From: Maribacter orientalis
GTDB taxonomy: Bacteria; Bacteroidota; Bacteroidia; Flavobacteriales; Flavobacteriaceae
Direction: 5' to 3'
Assembly (NCBI RefSeq): GCF_900109345.1
Contig: NZ_FNZN01000002.1
Span: 62,001-126,000, forward strand
Length of the DNA: 64,000 bases
Made by a program: the position numbers and the translations under genes
Notes under the pieces: generated by a model
What the model saw: only the letters and a program-made list of their open reading frames with translations
Databases searched by the model: none
Told to the model about the DNA's origin: nothing
Part shown: positions 35,282 through 45,404 of the stretch, one piece after another
How the letters are laid out: the number at the start of each line of letters is the position of its first letter
Numbering within the stretch: position 1 is the stretch's first letter

Positions 35282-36946
35282 TTAAGATATGGCTAACTGA
35301 CTACTTGGAATAATGATTTGAAATACGGCACCGATATCAGGTTCACCATGTGCACTAATGAAACCATTGTGGTTCTGAACTATCTTCTTAACAATAGCCA
35401 AACCAATACCTGTGCCTATATATTCTTGCTTTGAATGTAACCTTTGAAAGACTTCAAAAATTTTCTCAGAGAATTGTTTATCGAACCCTATACCATTATC
35501 GGTTATTGTAATTTTAGCGTAGCTTATACCTGTTATTAAAAGCATATCATCACTATCTGAACCATCTATGGTCTCCCCTAAAATTCTAATGACAGGAGGT
35601 ACATCTAACTTAGAATATTTTACCGAATTCGATAAAAGGTTATAAATTAATTGACGAAACTGAAATGGGACTACCTCAAGCTTGCAGCTACTCAATACTT
35701 CGACTTTACCTTGTTTTTTAGCCAACTCTTCACCTAAATCATTTTTAACCTCATCAATAACCGTTTTTAAATCGATAAGTTCGAATGTCCTTTTTTCAGT
35801 ATCGGCTCGTGAATAAGCCAAGAGGTCATTAATCAACGATTGCATTCTATTTGCTGCAGATTGTATTTTCTCGAATTTCACCTTACCTGCTTTAGATAAA
35901 TTATCATACTCACGCTCCATCAATACTTCTGCGAACATTTGAATTTTCCTTAGCGGCTCTTGAAGGTCATGACTAGAAATATAGGCGAACGATTGAAGTT
36001 CTTTGTTCATTAGTTCTAGTTTTATATTGCTATCTGCAAGTTCTCTAGTACGAATATCAACTTCACTTCTTAAATGATTTGAGAAAGATTTTTGCTGTTC
36101 AATATTCATGGCAGTGCCAATAAAACCAATTAATTCATCTTCTAGTAAACGTGGAACGGCTAAAACTTTAAACCATTCAAAACCTTCTGTTGAGGCATTC
36201 TTAACTCGAAATTCCACATCAATTTCAGCTTTATTTTCTACAGCTTGAGCAAAACCAGCATATACTAAATGTATATCATCAGGGTGTACAACCTCTTTCC
36301 ATACTTGCCCTGTAAAATCAGAGAAGTGCTCTATGCCTATATATTTAAGTAGCTCCTTATTTGCATATTGAACATTTATTTCGGTATCGGTTATCCATAT
36401 CCAAACCGGTGACAGGTCGGCAATCTCACGAAAACGACGCTCACTTTCACGCAAATTATTAGCTGCCTTAAAGGCTTCAGTCGTATCAGTACATAGTGTT
36501 AATACACCTGCAACGTTACCTGATTCATCTTTAACTGGGCTATAACTAAAAGTCCAATAAATATCTTCGATTCTACCATTTCTATAAAAAGGAATGAGTT
36601 GATTTTCTCTCCAAATAGAATTTCCTTTGTCAGTAACTGATTTTAACAAAGGTGAAATATCATCCCAAATTTCTGGCCAAGCATCTTTACCGCTCATACC
36701 TAAAATCGACGGGTGTTTTCCATTTATTCCAAGACTTGGTCTATACGCATCATTATAAAAACATTTTAGTTTTTTACCCCAAAAAAGAAACATTGGAAAA
36801 GGGGAATTTAACATTATACTCATTGTTGTTCTAAGGGCTGGCGGCCAAGTTTCAGGCAATCCTATTAGCGTTTTCGACCAATCCTTATTACGCATCAATT
36901 CGCCCATTTCACCACCGTCTTCAAGAAAATAAAAGTTTTTATTCAT
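35282..36946 (-). CDS. PAS-domain sensor histidine kinase, second copy
   Basis: A 554-residue soluble kinase. A first PAS-like domain covers about 25-165 (PFPMFLFWGKKLKCFYNDAY, then a PAC-like V-L-T-L-C-T-D-T-T-E) and a second about 175-295 (PVWIWITDTEINVQYANKEL). A coil leads to HisKA with His326 in SSHDLQEPLRKIQMF and HATPase_c (about 430-548, ITDNGIGFDKQFSEKIFEVFQR). Its first PAS type resembles those upstream of phytochrome-like kinases. Transcribed toward the AraC/receiver pair, which are the probable partners. The stimulus is unknown; no flavin-binding Cys motif (GxNCRFLQ) was seen. Confidence 0.92.
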   Translation of the reverse strand: MNKNFYFLEDGGEMGELMRNKDWSKTLIGLPETWPPALRTTMSIMLNSPFPMFLFWGKKLKCFYNDAYRPSLGINGKHPSILGMSGKDAWPEIWDDISPLLKSVTDKGNSIWRENQLIPFYRNGRIEDIYWTFSYSPVKDESGNVAGVLTLCTDTTEAFKAANNLRESERRFREIADLSPVWIWITDTEINVQYANKELLKYIGIEHFSDFTGQVWKEVVHPDDIHLVYAGFAQAVENKAEIDVEFRVKNASTEGFEWFKVLAVPRLLEDELIGFIGTAMNIEQQKSFSNHLRSEVDIRTRELADSNIKLELMNKELQSFAYISSHDLQEPLRKIQMFAEVLMEREYDNLSKAGKVKFEKIQSAANRMQSLINDLLAYSRADTEKRTFELIDLKTVIDEVKNDLGEELAKKQGKVEVLSSCKLEVVPFQFRQLIYNLLSNSVKYSKLDVPPVIRILGETIDGSDSDDMLLITGISYAKITITDNGIGFDKQFSEKIFEVFQRLHSKQEYIGTGIGLAIVKKIVQNHNGFISAHGEPDIGAVFQIIIPSSQLAIS

Positions 36947-37362
36947 AATTGATATTAGATTGCTCTATCGTTAAAAGATTTCCAATGAAAATTGGATCAG
37001 CGCTCAGATAATACATACCTGTATTACAAGATTAATACAATTTTGTTTAACATATTTCAAATATAAATTACAAATAAAGCAATTCACAATTAAAAAATTA
37101 ACTCAAAAAAAACAAGGGATGCTTTGGTTCTTTATGGGTTAATAATACTTCTGTCAATTAAATACCTATCAAACACATTTTAACTTTCGACCTTTCCCTT
37201 TTTATTCTATAAACCTCGTATACGTATTCTTCCTTTTACACAACTAATATGAAAATCTTATAAGTATATACGAATAGATTATTTTCAAGTAACATCTAAA
37301 GAATATTGGTTCATTGATTCACTATTCTTATTTTGCATTCATATACCAATCACTATCTAAAA
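36947..37362. other. Divergent promoter region, no gene seen
   Basis: A 416-bp AT-rich stretch between the minus-strand kinase and the plus-strand DUF885-like gene. It must contain both promoters. A near-consensus -7 box (TATTTTG) lies about 30 bp before the DUF885-like ATG. No reading frame, repeat or RNA structure is convincing. Confidence 0.4.
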
Positions 37363-39009
37363 ATGACCAACTCCACCTTTCCGAAATCAGTTTTTTATTT
37401 GCTCATCTTGCTAGTAGCCAATTTTCCGAATTCTGCCATATCCCAAGACAAAGATTCGAATGAAGAGTTGGTGAAAATTTTTAAAGAATGGCGATTATTC
37501 GAAAAACCACCTTTGAGAGATGGTGCTCCTGATTACACTGAAACAACCTTTGTTAATAGAGACCCTCAATTCAAAACTATTCAGCAAAAACTTTATGCTA
37601 TTGACACCACAGGCTGGTCAATAGCAAACAAAGTAGATTGGCACATTGTCAATGCCGAAATGAATGGGTACGATTTTAACCAAAGAGTGCTTAAGCCTTG
37701 GGTGAGAGATCCTGCGTTTTATACTACCATATGGACAGACCGTAGTGATGTGCCAGCACATGAAGGTCCTGCGCACCACGCAATTATAGATGTATGGAAA
37801 TACACCTTTCCGCTCGACAAAGAAAATGGGGCAAAATTACTTGCCGCTTTAAAGGTAATTCCGGTTATTAACGACCAGGCTAAAATAAACTTAACGGGTA
37901 ATGCCAAAGACTTATGGGTTGCCGGTATTCGTGATATTGAAACTCAAAGTATAAACCTGGAAGACATGAAAAGTCTTTCAGGAATAGCAGAAAATAGAAA
38001 ATTAATATCCGCTATTGATGACGCTATAAAATCTACAAATAGCTTGGCCGATTGGCTTCGGGAAGAGGCTCGCTCCAAAAATGGTCCATCTGGTATTGGT
38101 AAAGAAAACTACACCTGGTATTTGCAAAATGTGCATTTAGTTCCTTTAACATGGGAAGATGAAGTCATGCTCTTGAAAAGAGAACTTACCAGAGCATGGT
38201 CTGCTTTAAAATTAGAAGAACATAGAAATCGAAACCTACCACCATTAAAAGATGCCAGTTCTCCTGAAGAATACGATACTAGGGCAAAAGCTTCCGCTAA
38301 AAGTCTTCTTACTTTTCTCGACAAAAATGAAATGGTTACGGTGAAAGATTATTTTGAACCTGCCCTTAATGAACATTTAGGCGCCTTTGTTCCTAAAGAG
38401 AAAAGAAACTTTTTTTGGATAACCGCTCATTACGATCAACGTCCATTATATTCCCATTTTTACCATTGGTTCGAATTAGCTAGAATGGACAATGAACCAA
38501 ATTCTAGAGAAATCAGAAAAGAAGCTTTACTATATAACATATTCGATTCTAGAAATGAAGGTACCGCAACAGCTGTTGAAGAAATGTTTATGGATGCCGG
38601 ATTGTATGATGACCAGCCGCGCTCTAGGGAAATCGTTTACATTATGATTGCACAACGTGCGGCAAGAGGTTTGGGTTCCTTATACGCGCAAGCCAACGAA
38701 ATGACCTCTGAAGAAGCTGGTAGTATTCATTCGAACTACACCCCGAGAGGATGGATGAAAACAGAAAAAGATCTATTACTTTTTGAGCAACATCTATATC
38801 TTAGACAACCAGGTTACGGCACTAGTTATATTACTGGAAAATATCTTTTAGAAAATACACTAGCAGAGTATGCGCGAATGAAAGAGTCAAAAAACGAGCC
38901 TTTCGAGATGCGTGCATTTTTTGACCAACTAAATGCTATGGGTAGCATTCCTATTTCCTTAGGCCGTTGGGAAATGACGGGAGTACGATCTTATCTTGGT
39001 CAGGAATAG
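37363..39009 (+). CDS. Secreted DUF885-like protein, possibly a non-canonical peptidase
   Basis: A 548-residue protein starting at the ATG at 37363 (a TTG ten codons upstream lacks support), with a signal peptide ending near S-A-I-S-Q. The C-terminal half follows the DUF885 pattern: [27 protein letters not shown] and a final L-G-R-W-E-M. The metal-site motif of active family members (HExxPGH) is replaced by [10 protein letters not shown], so ordinary metallopeptidase activity is doubtful. It is 25 bp before an APC amino-acid permease, which suggests a role with peptides or amino-acid conjugates. Confidence 0.75.
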   Translation: MTNSTFPKSVFYLLILLVANFPNSAISQDKDSNEELVKIFKEWRLFEKPPLRDGAPDYTETTFVNRDPQFKTIQQKLYAIDTTGWSIANKVDWHIVNAEMNGYDFNQRVLKPWVRDPAFYTTIWTDRSDVPAHEGPAHHAIIDVWKYTFPLDKENGAKLLAALKVIPVINDQAKINLTGNAKDLWVAGIRDIETQSINLEDMKSLSGIAENRKLISAIDDAIKSTNSLADWLREEARSKNGPSGIGKENYTWYLQNVHLVPLTWEDEVMLLKRELTRAWSALKLEEHRNRNLPPLKDASSPEEYDTRAKASAKSLLTFLDKNEMVTVKDYFEPALNEHLGAFVPKEKRNFFWITAHYDQRPLYSHFYHWFELARMDNEPNSREIRKEALLYNIFDSRNEGTATAVEEMFMDAGLYDDQPRSREIVYIMIAQRAARGLGSLYAQANEMTSEEAGSIHSNYTPRGWMKTEKDLLLFEQHLYLRQPGYGTSYITGKYLLENTLAEYARMKESKNEPFEMRAFFDQLNAMGSIPISLGRWEMTGVRSYLGQE

Positions 39010-39034
39010 CAACTAAATTGCAATTCAAATCATC

Positions 39035-40522
39035 ATGACCAAAATAATTTCTAAAAAACTAACACGTCAAATGGGGCTCTTGGCCCTTACCGCTACAGGA
39101 GTCTGCTCTATGTTAGGTGCTTCTATAAACGTTGTTCCTTTTATGATTCAGCGCAATGTACCCGGCATAGGGCCTTACGTTCTTCCCGCATTTGCCTTTG
39201 CCGCCATACCTGCATTATTTGCAGCATTGGCCTATGGTATTTTAGCATCTGCGATGCCACGAGCTGGCGGTAGTTATATTTACGCAAGTCGTGGCTTAAA
39301 TCCATATTTAGGCTTTGTTGCCAGCTTCTCTCAATGGTTTGGACTTTCTATTGTTATTGGTGTTATTGCCTATGTAACCGTACCTTTTATTCGCGACGTA
39401 ACCCTAAGTTTAGGTTGGGAAGAAATTTCGAATGGACTAGAAGTTGGATGGATAAGGGTTACTATTGCCTTATCACTTATTTGGACTTTTGTCGCTGTTA
39501 ACGTGCGTGGCGTTAAAAGCTATGAACGCATTTTACTCCCTATGATGTTTTTAATGTTCGCCTTAGGGGGAATTGTGATTGTAGCAGGTCTACTATATGA
39601 TTCTACCGATTTTTTAACCGGACTTCAAGAAAAAACGGGACGCACTTTCGAACCTATTACAAACATACATTTTGACTGGCGTATATTCCTATCGGCAGCC
39701 GCTTTGCTTTTCTCTAGCTTTATTGGTTTTGATTCTATTGCACAAGCAGGTGGCGAAGCTAAGAATCCGACAAAAACACTACCAAGGGCTATTCTTTTAG
39801 CTATTGTTGGTGTTGGTCTTTTCTACTTCTTATTCGCTTCGGCAGTCTATCATATTGTACCGTGGAGCTTTGTGGCCGAGGAAGCTATGGTAAAAGATAT
39901 TTCAGCACCTGGCCTTCTGAGTTACGTATTACCATCTGGATTGGGAATAGCCATTTTAGCAGGTGCCGCAATCGCATTGATCAATGATTTACCGGCCATG
40001 CTTCTATCGGTTTCAAGATTAATGTTCGCTTGGGCAAAAGATGGTATTTTTCCAAAATCTATTGCTAAGGTTCATCAAAAAAATAATACGCCACATATTG
40101 CACTTTTCGTTGCTGGGACAATGGCTAGCATAGGTGTTTTAGGATCGCATTATGCAGGCGATTTCTTTTTAGGCATCGATATTATGGTAACTTCTATGAT
40201 GGTTAACTTTCTGCTCATGTGCATCACCTTAGTAGCGATTACCAAAGTCAATCCTGCCTTGGCAAACCAAATTTCAGTTTTAAAAAACAGGACTTTACAA
40301 TTATGGATCGGGTGGCTTGGCATTTTTACACTCGCTGCCTTTTTAGGCATCCATACCTTTAAAGACTTAACCGCCCAAACCACAGCTTGGTATTTTCACT
40401 CTACTCCTATTTGGCTTATCGTAATGGGAATAGCAAGTATTATTTTCGGTGTTAATTGGAATAGACTGAAGAAAAAGAATGCCCAATTAAAAGAATTATT
40501 TTTAAAACTTCCTGAAGAATAA
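39035..40522 (+). CDS. APC-superfamily amino acid/amine permease
   Basis: A 495-residue inner-membrane protein with about twelve helices. The first helix shows the APC signature GLLALTATGVCSMLGASI, and SAMPRAGGSYIYASRGLNPYLG (about 70-91) is the conserved loop after helix II. It imports or exchanges an amino acid or amine; the substrate cannot be told. It sits between the DUF885-like gene (25 bp) and the AKR-RidA gene (3 bp), so the three are an operon. Confidence 0.88.
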   Translation: MTKIISKKLTRQMGLLALTATGVCSMLGASINVVPFMIQRNVPGIGPYVLPAFAFAAIPALFAALAYGILASAMPRAGGSYIYASRGLNPYLGFVASFSQWFGLSIVIGVIAYVTVPFIRDVTLSLGWEEISNGLEVGWIRVTIALSLIWTFVAVNVRGVKSYERILLPMMFLMFALGGIVIVAGLLYDSTDFLTGLQEKTGRTFEPITNIHFDWRIFLSAAALLFSSFIGFDSIAQAGGEAKNPTKTLPRAILLAIVGVGLFYFLFASAVYHIVPWSFVAEEAMVKDISAPGLLSYVLPSGLGIAILAGAAIALINDLPAMLLSVSRLMFAWAKDGIFPKSIAKVHQKNNTPHIALFVAGTMASIGVLGSHYAGDFFLGIDIMVTSMMVNFLLMCITLVAITKVNPALANQISVLKNRTLQLWIGWLGIFTLAAFLGIHTFKDLTAQTTAWYFHSTPIWLIVMGIASIIFGVNWNRLKKKNAQLKELFLKLPEE

Positions 40523-40525
40523 AAG

Positions 40526-41974
40526 ATGCATACAAAAATTCAACTGGCAAAAGACTTAGAGATTTCTAGAGTTGTAACAGGCTTATGGCAAATAGCCGAT
40601 ATGGAACGAAATGGTAACACTTTAGACCCGATAGCAACCGCTAAATTTATGGCGCCTTATTTAGATGCCGGACTCTCTTCTTTTGACATGGCAGATCATT
40701 ATGGATCTAGTGAAATAATTGCAGGAACTTTTAAAAATAGTCTTAACGATAAAGACCACGTACAGCTGTTTACAAAATGGGTGCCAAAACCAGGGAAAAT
40801 CACTAGAGAAGATGTCAGGGCGGCAGTTAATACAGCTCTAGATAGAATGCAACAACCATCGATTGATCTCTTGCAGTTTCACGCTTGGTATTACCCAGAT
40901 GCAAGCTGGTTAGACGGACTTTTTTATTTGAAGGAATTACAGGATGAAGGATTAATTAAGCACTTAGGGGTAACCAATTTCGATGCTGCACATTTGCGTA
41001 TTGCACTTGCTAGTGGAATTCCCATTGTAAGCAATCAAATTTGCCATTCTTTAATCGACCAACGTGCAAATGGAAATATGACCACTGTATGTCGTGAATA
41101 CAATGTAAAATTATTAACCTTCGGAACATTAGCAGGTGGCTTCCTAACCGATAAATGGTTGGGGAAAAATGAACCTACTGCCGAAGAATTGACCACTTGG
41201 TCACAAATGAAATACAAACGCTTTATAGATGCAGCAGGAGGTTGGACTCCCTACCAAAACCTATTGCAAACAGTAAAAAAGATTGCAGATAAGCATGATG
41301 TCTCTATAGCGAATATTGCCAGTAGATTCATTTTAGAAGGTGAAGTAGTCGCTTCGGTAATCGTTGGGGCCAGATTGGGAGAAAGTGAGCATATTGATGA
41401 TAATAGACGAATGCTCGACATTCAACTTGACACTGAAGACATCGACGCCATTAAACATGCCCAGCTTCAATTAAATATGATACCTGGGGATTGTGGAGAC
41501 GAATATAGAAAACCGCCATTTTTGACTGCCTCTGGCGATTTAAGCGACCATTTAGAAACCATACCAAAGGCTTTCACACCTGTCAAAACTGGAAAAAATA
41601 GAGAGCAGATTTTTAGTGGAACCGAATGGGAAGAGTTTGCAGGATATTGCAGAGCAGTAAAAATCGGAAATAGCATTCATGTTTCTGGCACTACCGCTAC
41701 CCATGGCAGTGAAATGATTGGCGGCAGCGATCCCGCAGCACAGGCCCATTTTATTATTGATAAAATTGAAGGTGTTATCACCTCATTCGGTGGCACACTG
41801 GCAGACGTAGTGCGTATCCGAATTTTTGTGAATCATCTCGCTGATTGGGAACTTGTGGCCCGAGCCCACGGCGAGCGATTTAAAGGCATTAATCCCGCAA
41901 ATACCTTAGTAGAAGCTAAATTGGTAGGCGATGGTTATTTGGTAGAAATAGAGGCCGATGCCATTTTACAATAG
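40526..41974 (+). CDS. Aldo/keto reductase fused to a RidA-like domain
   Basis: A 482-residue two-domain protein. Residues 1-320 are an aldo/keto reductase barrel with the catalytic tetrad Asp54 and Tyr59 (FDMADHYGSS), Lys84 (FTKWVPK) and His119 (LLQFHAWYY). Residues about 350-482 are a RidA/YjgF domain (GNSIHVSGTTATHG, DVVRIRIFVNHLADW, NPANTLVEAKL, VEIEADAI). In RidA itself an arginine (E. coli Arg105) binds the imine substrate's carboxylate; the matching position here is Asn in PANTLVEA, so classical enamine deamination is doubtful. The fusion couples a carbonyl reductase with an imine/enamine-handling domain, next to an amino-acid permease. Confidence 0.9.
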   Translation: MHTKIQLAKDLEISRVVTGLWQIADMERNGNTLDPIATAKFMAPYLDAGLSSFDMADHYGSSEIIAGTFKNSLNDKDHVQLFTKWVPKPGKITREDVRAAVNTALDRMQQPSIDLLQFHAWYYPDASWLDGLFYLKELQDEGLIKHLGVTNFDAAHLRIALASGIPIVSNQICHSLIDQRANGNMTTVCREYNVKLLTFGTLAGGFLTDKWLGKNEPTAEELTTWSQMKYKRFIDAAGGWTPYQNLLQTVKKIADKHDVSIANIASRFILEGEVVASVIVGARLGESEHIDDNRRMLDIQLDTEDIDAIKHAQLQLNMIPGDCGDEYRKPPFLTASGDLSDHLETIPKAFTPVKTGKNREQIFSGTEWEEFAGYCRAVKIGNSIHVSGTTATHGSEMIGGSDPAAQAHFIIDKIEGVITSFGGTLADVVRIRIFVNHLADWELVARAHGERFKGINPANTLVEAKLVGDGYLVEIEADAILQ

Positions 41975-41985
41975 TTGACCCTTAC

Positions 41986-44900
41986 TTATTTTTCTTCCCA
42001 ATTTAGGTTGCTACTTTTAATAGCGGTTTCAAATGACACCCATTCATTGGACACAAAACCAGTTACTGTTTTTGAAAATTCGGTAACTAGTGATTTTCCT
42101 TGTTCGAGTATTTCGGTATGTTGACTTGAAATCAAATTTGTTTGGGCAGCCGCTATACTAAGGGCTTCCCTAATTTTCGTATAAGGTGACGTTTCAAAAG
42201 ATTGCCATGCACCTACTTGCCTTTCTGGCTTTGGAGTTTGCCCTTTTGCCCGTAACGCAGTTAAAGACTGTTTCATTGCTTCAAGTTTCGGTATTAAGCC
42301 TTGGGCAGTTTTATTGTCAGCTTCATGTACTTGTTTTAGCAAGCTCGCTACCTTTTTATTTTTAGCATCGATATCGGATAAATGCTTTGACAATATTTCT
42401 ACCTGTCCATCAACTGATTTTCTATAACGATAAAGCTCCTCGTCTACTTTAGATTCTAATTGAAATCTAGGGTCTGGTATAACTTTAACGCTCGAAGTAT
42501 CGGTAAACGAACCATTTTTCAAAACAATACGATATTCTCCTGGCAAAACAGGAATATCTCTTGAAAAATCATCTTCCCAAGAACCAGACAATGAAGAAGA
42601 AGACTCATCTAACTTCCATATCAAGTAATTTAAACCTTTAGTTAATTCTTTAGCTTCTATCGTGTTTATCAGCCTATTTTGATTATCATAAATCATAGCA
42701 ATAGCCGTGGATTCTGCCTTAGGTTCATTAGCTATAAAAAATGGAATTTGGGTTTTCTGAAAAACCTTATTCTCACCTTCAAAAGTGGTGTGAAAACCTG
42801 TCCATATATTTCCTGGAGGATTAATAAATAATCCTTTTACCTGCACAGCATTATTCATCGGCAATGCGGTTAGTTCAGGCTTTAATCTATTTGCCGCAAT
42901 TTCCCTTAAGCTCAGCAAATCATCTAGTACCCATATCGCCCTTCCAAAAGTACCGACAACCAATGCAGATTCTGTTTCTTGAATTTTCAAATCCATCGTA
43001 GAAACCGAAGGAAAACCATTCTTAAACTGAGACCACGTAGTACCTTCATCAATACTAATCCATAATCCGTTCTCGGTACCTAAAAACACTAAATTGGGTT
43101 CTTTAGGATCTTGAATGATACTCAAGGCATACCCGTTAACCATAGATTTATCAGCAACCCTTTTCCATGTTTTCCCCAAATCATCGGTTTTAAAAACATA
43201 AGGTTCATAGTCTCCTTTTCTATAATTGTTTACCACCATCCATGCTGATTTTGGATCGTATTTAGATGCTTCTATTTGTACTACCCAACTTTCATCAGGC
43301 ATGCCTTTAACTTTGGTCGTAATATTTTTCCAACTTTTTCCCCCATCTATAGTGAGCTGAACTTGACCATCATCGGTACCCACCCATATTACATCTGCAT
43401 CTAGCGTACTTGGCGAAATGGTCAAAATAGAATTGTAACGTTCTGCACCGGATACATCTAGAGTGAGTCCGCCATAATCTGGTTTTTGATGTTCAGGATT
43501 GTTGGTGGTTAAATCGGGCGAAATTATCTTCCAAGAAGCGCCCTTATCATTGGTCACATGAACAAATTGTGACCCATAATAGGCTGAATTATCATCTATA
43601 GGATTTCTTGCAAAGGCTGCATTCCAATTGAAACGCAGCGCCGTTTTTAAATCTGGGGCTGGTGGTTTTATACTCACATAATAGCCTGTTATTTTATCAT
43701 AGCGATACAAATCGCCATTTTGTGAAGAGCCATAACCATATCTAGAATTATCTAAATCTGGGGAAATATCAAATCCATCGCCACCTACTAAATACTGCCA
43801 GTATAACGTTCGTATACCTCCTCTTTTCCAAGTATAGGCAGGTCCAGACCAATTGCCATTATCTTGCATACCGCCATATACATTATATGGGGTATCATTA
43901 TCTACACCCACATGATAAAATTGAGCAACAGGAATCGTCTCTGGAAAATACCAACTTTTACCATGGTCATAGGTAATTCCCAATCCGCCATCACCACCAA
44001 TAATAAAGTGTTTGGCATCTTTAGGATTCACCCAAAACGCATGAAAATCGGCATGAATACCTTTTGTTTCGTCGGCAGGTATCATGGGGATGGTATCAAA
44101 AGTAGCTCCCCCATCATAACTCACCGACAAGGGCTGGTAGATATTATAAACTCGATCTGCATCTTCTGAATCTACCGCTAGGTCTTGAAAATAAAAAGGT
44201 CTGTTATTAGCGAATTTAGGATTGTCATTAATCATTCTCCAATTCGCCCCACTATCATCGCTACGATAAATAGCGTTCTTTTTAGCTTCAATTTTAGCAT
44301 AAATTCTATCAGGTTCAGAGGGTGCAATTGCAAAGCCTATTCTACCTAAATTACCTGATGGCAAACCTTCTTTCTCTCCTAATTTTATCCAGTTTTCTCC
44401 GGCATCTTCAGAGACATATAATCCAGACCCTTCACCACCAGAAGTAAAATAGTAAGGTGTTCGTTTATGTTGGTAAAGAGCTACATACAATTTTTTATGA
44501 TTTGATGGGTGCATGACCATATCACCAATACCAGATGTATTATTAGAGTATAATATCTTTTTCCAATGCAAACCACCATCTATTGTTTTATAAAGACCAC
44601 GATGTTCATTGGCTGTAAAAGGGTCTCCCATCGCTCCTACATATATAATATTTGGGTCTGTGGGATCAATACTAATTCTATGTATGGTTTTGGTAGCTTC
44701 TAATCCCATATGCTTCCATGTTTTTCCACCATCGATACTTTTAAAAATACCCATCCCCAAATTCATAGAATTACGAGGATTACCTTCTCCTGTACCTACC
44801 CAAATAATATCAGGATTACTTTGCTGAATGGCAAGTGACCCAATGTTTTGTGTGGGCTGCTCATCAAAAATCGGTTTCCATGCAGACCCTCCATTTTCAG

Positions 44901-45108
44901 ATTTCCATACACCACCTGATGCCGCACCGACAAACATAATTTTCGGATTCTCCGTTACCACATCTATTGCAGTTATACGCCCACTCATATTTGCAGGACC
45001 TACATTACGAATGTTTAGATTTTTTAAAGTAGAAAAATCAATTTTTTGTGCGAATAAAACATTTGATATACAAAAAATGATGAGAAAGATAGGTATGCGG
45101 ATTTTCAT
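41986..45108 (-). CDS. Exported BNR/Asp-box (VPS10-type) repeat protein, second copy
   Basis: A 1040-residue protein with a signal peptide (about 1-20, ending L-F-A-Q). About ten Asp-boxes (SIDGGKTWKH, SEDAGENWIK, SDDSGANWRM, TYDHGKSWYF, TIDGGKSWKN, TDDLGKTWKR, SIDEGTTWSQ and others) define beta-propeller blades in residues 30-720. A shorter Ig-like and helical tail follows. The N-terminal pattern L-x-I-R-x-x-G-P-A-x-M-x-G-R-I is shared with the 1089-residue protein at 7680-10949. Function unknown; the family is secreted or cell-surface. Convergent with the AKR-RidA gene, ending 11 bp away. Confidence 0.87.
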   Translation of the reverse strand: MKIRIPIFLIIFCISNVLFAQKIDFSTLKNLNIRNVGPANMSGRITAIDVVTENPKIMFVGAASGGVWKSENGGSAWKPIFDEQPTQNIGSLAIQQSNPDIIWVGTGEGNPRNSMNLGMGIFKSIDGGKTWKHMGLEATKTIHRISIDPTDPNIIYVGAMGDPFTANEHRGLYKTIDGGLHWKKILYSNNTSGIGDMVMHPSNHKKLYVALYQHKRTPYYFTSGGEGSGLYVSEDAGENWIKLGEKEGLPSGNLGRIGFAIAPSEPDRIYAKIEAKKNAIYRSDDSGANWRMINDNPKFANNRPFYFQDLAVDSEDADRVYNIYQPLSVSYDGGATFDTIPMIPADETKGIHADFHAFWVNPKDAKHFIIGGDGGLGITYDHGKSWYFPETIPVAQFYHVGVDNDTPYNVYGGMQDNGNWSGPAYTWKRGGIRTLYWQYLVGGDGFDISPDLDNSRYGYGSSQNGDLYRYDKITGYYVSIKPPAPDLKTALRFNWNAAFARNPIDDNSAYYGSQFVHVTNDKGASWKIISPDLTTNNPEHQKPDYGGLTLDVSGAERYNSILTISPSTLDADVIWVGTDDGQVQLTIDGGKSWKNITTKVKGMPDESWVVQIEASKYDPKSAWMVVNNYRKGDYEPYVFKTDDLGKTWKRVADKSMVNGYALSIIQDPKEPNLVFLGTENGLWISIDEGTTWSQFKNGFPSVSTMDLKIQETESALVVGTFGRAIWVLDDLLSLREIAANRLKPELTALPMNNAVQVKGLFINPPGNIWTGFHTTFEGENKVFQKTQIPFFIANEPKAESTAIAMIYDNQNRLINTIEAKELTKGLNYLIWKLDESSSSLSGSWEDDFSRDIPVLPGEYRIVLKNGSFTDTSSVKVIPDPRFQLESKVDEELYRYRKSVDGQVEILSKHLSDIDAKNKKVASLLKQVHEADNKTAQGLIPKLEAMKQSLTALRAKGQTPKPERQVGAWQSFETSPYTKIREALSIAAAQTNLISSQHTEILEQGKSLVTEFSKTVTGFVSNEWVSFETAIKSSNLNWEEK

Positions 45109-45404
45109 GCTTAGATAGATATTTTTTTTTTAAAATAAAACACAGCCTCTAAAATAAGCCACATTCCTTTTTAAAATTGCATAAATCTTAAAAGACTTTT
45201 AAACCAGATACAGATATCAAAAAAACCAATTATCTCAATTAACTATCCCTAAATCAGAAAAAACGAAAAATTGAAAAATGATTGTTTTTATTAAAAAACA
45301 AATCAAAAACCCTTTAAAATAGACAAATAAATCACAAAACCGTCAATAAACTTGCATTTTAACTAAATTATGTTATGTTATAAAGACTAATCCAAAAAGT
45401 ATAT

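Noticed and set aside
41986-45108. Calling the BNR proteins sialidases or glycosyl hydrolases
   Set aside because: Asp-boxes are structural; the catalytic Arg triad and Tyr/Glu of sialidases were not seen.
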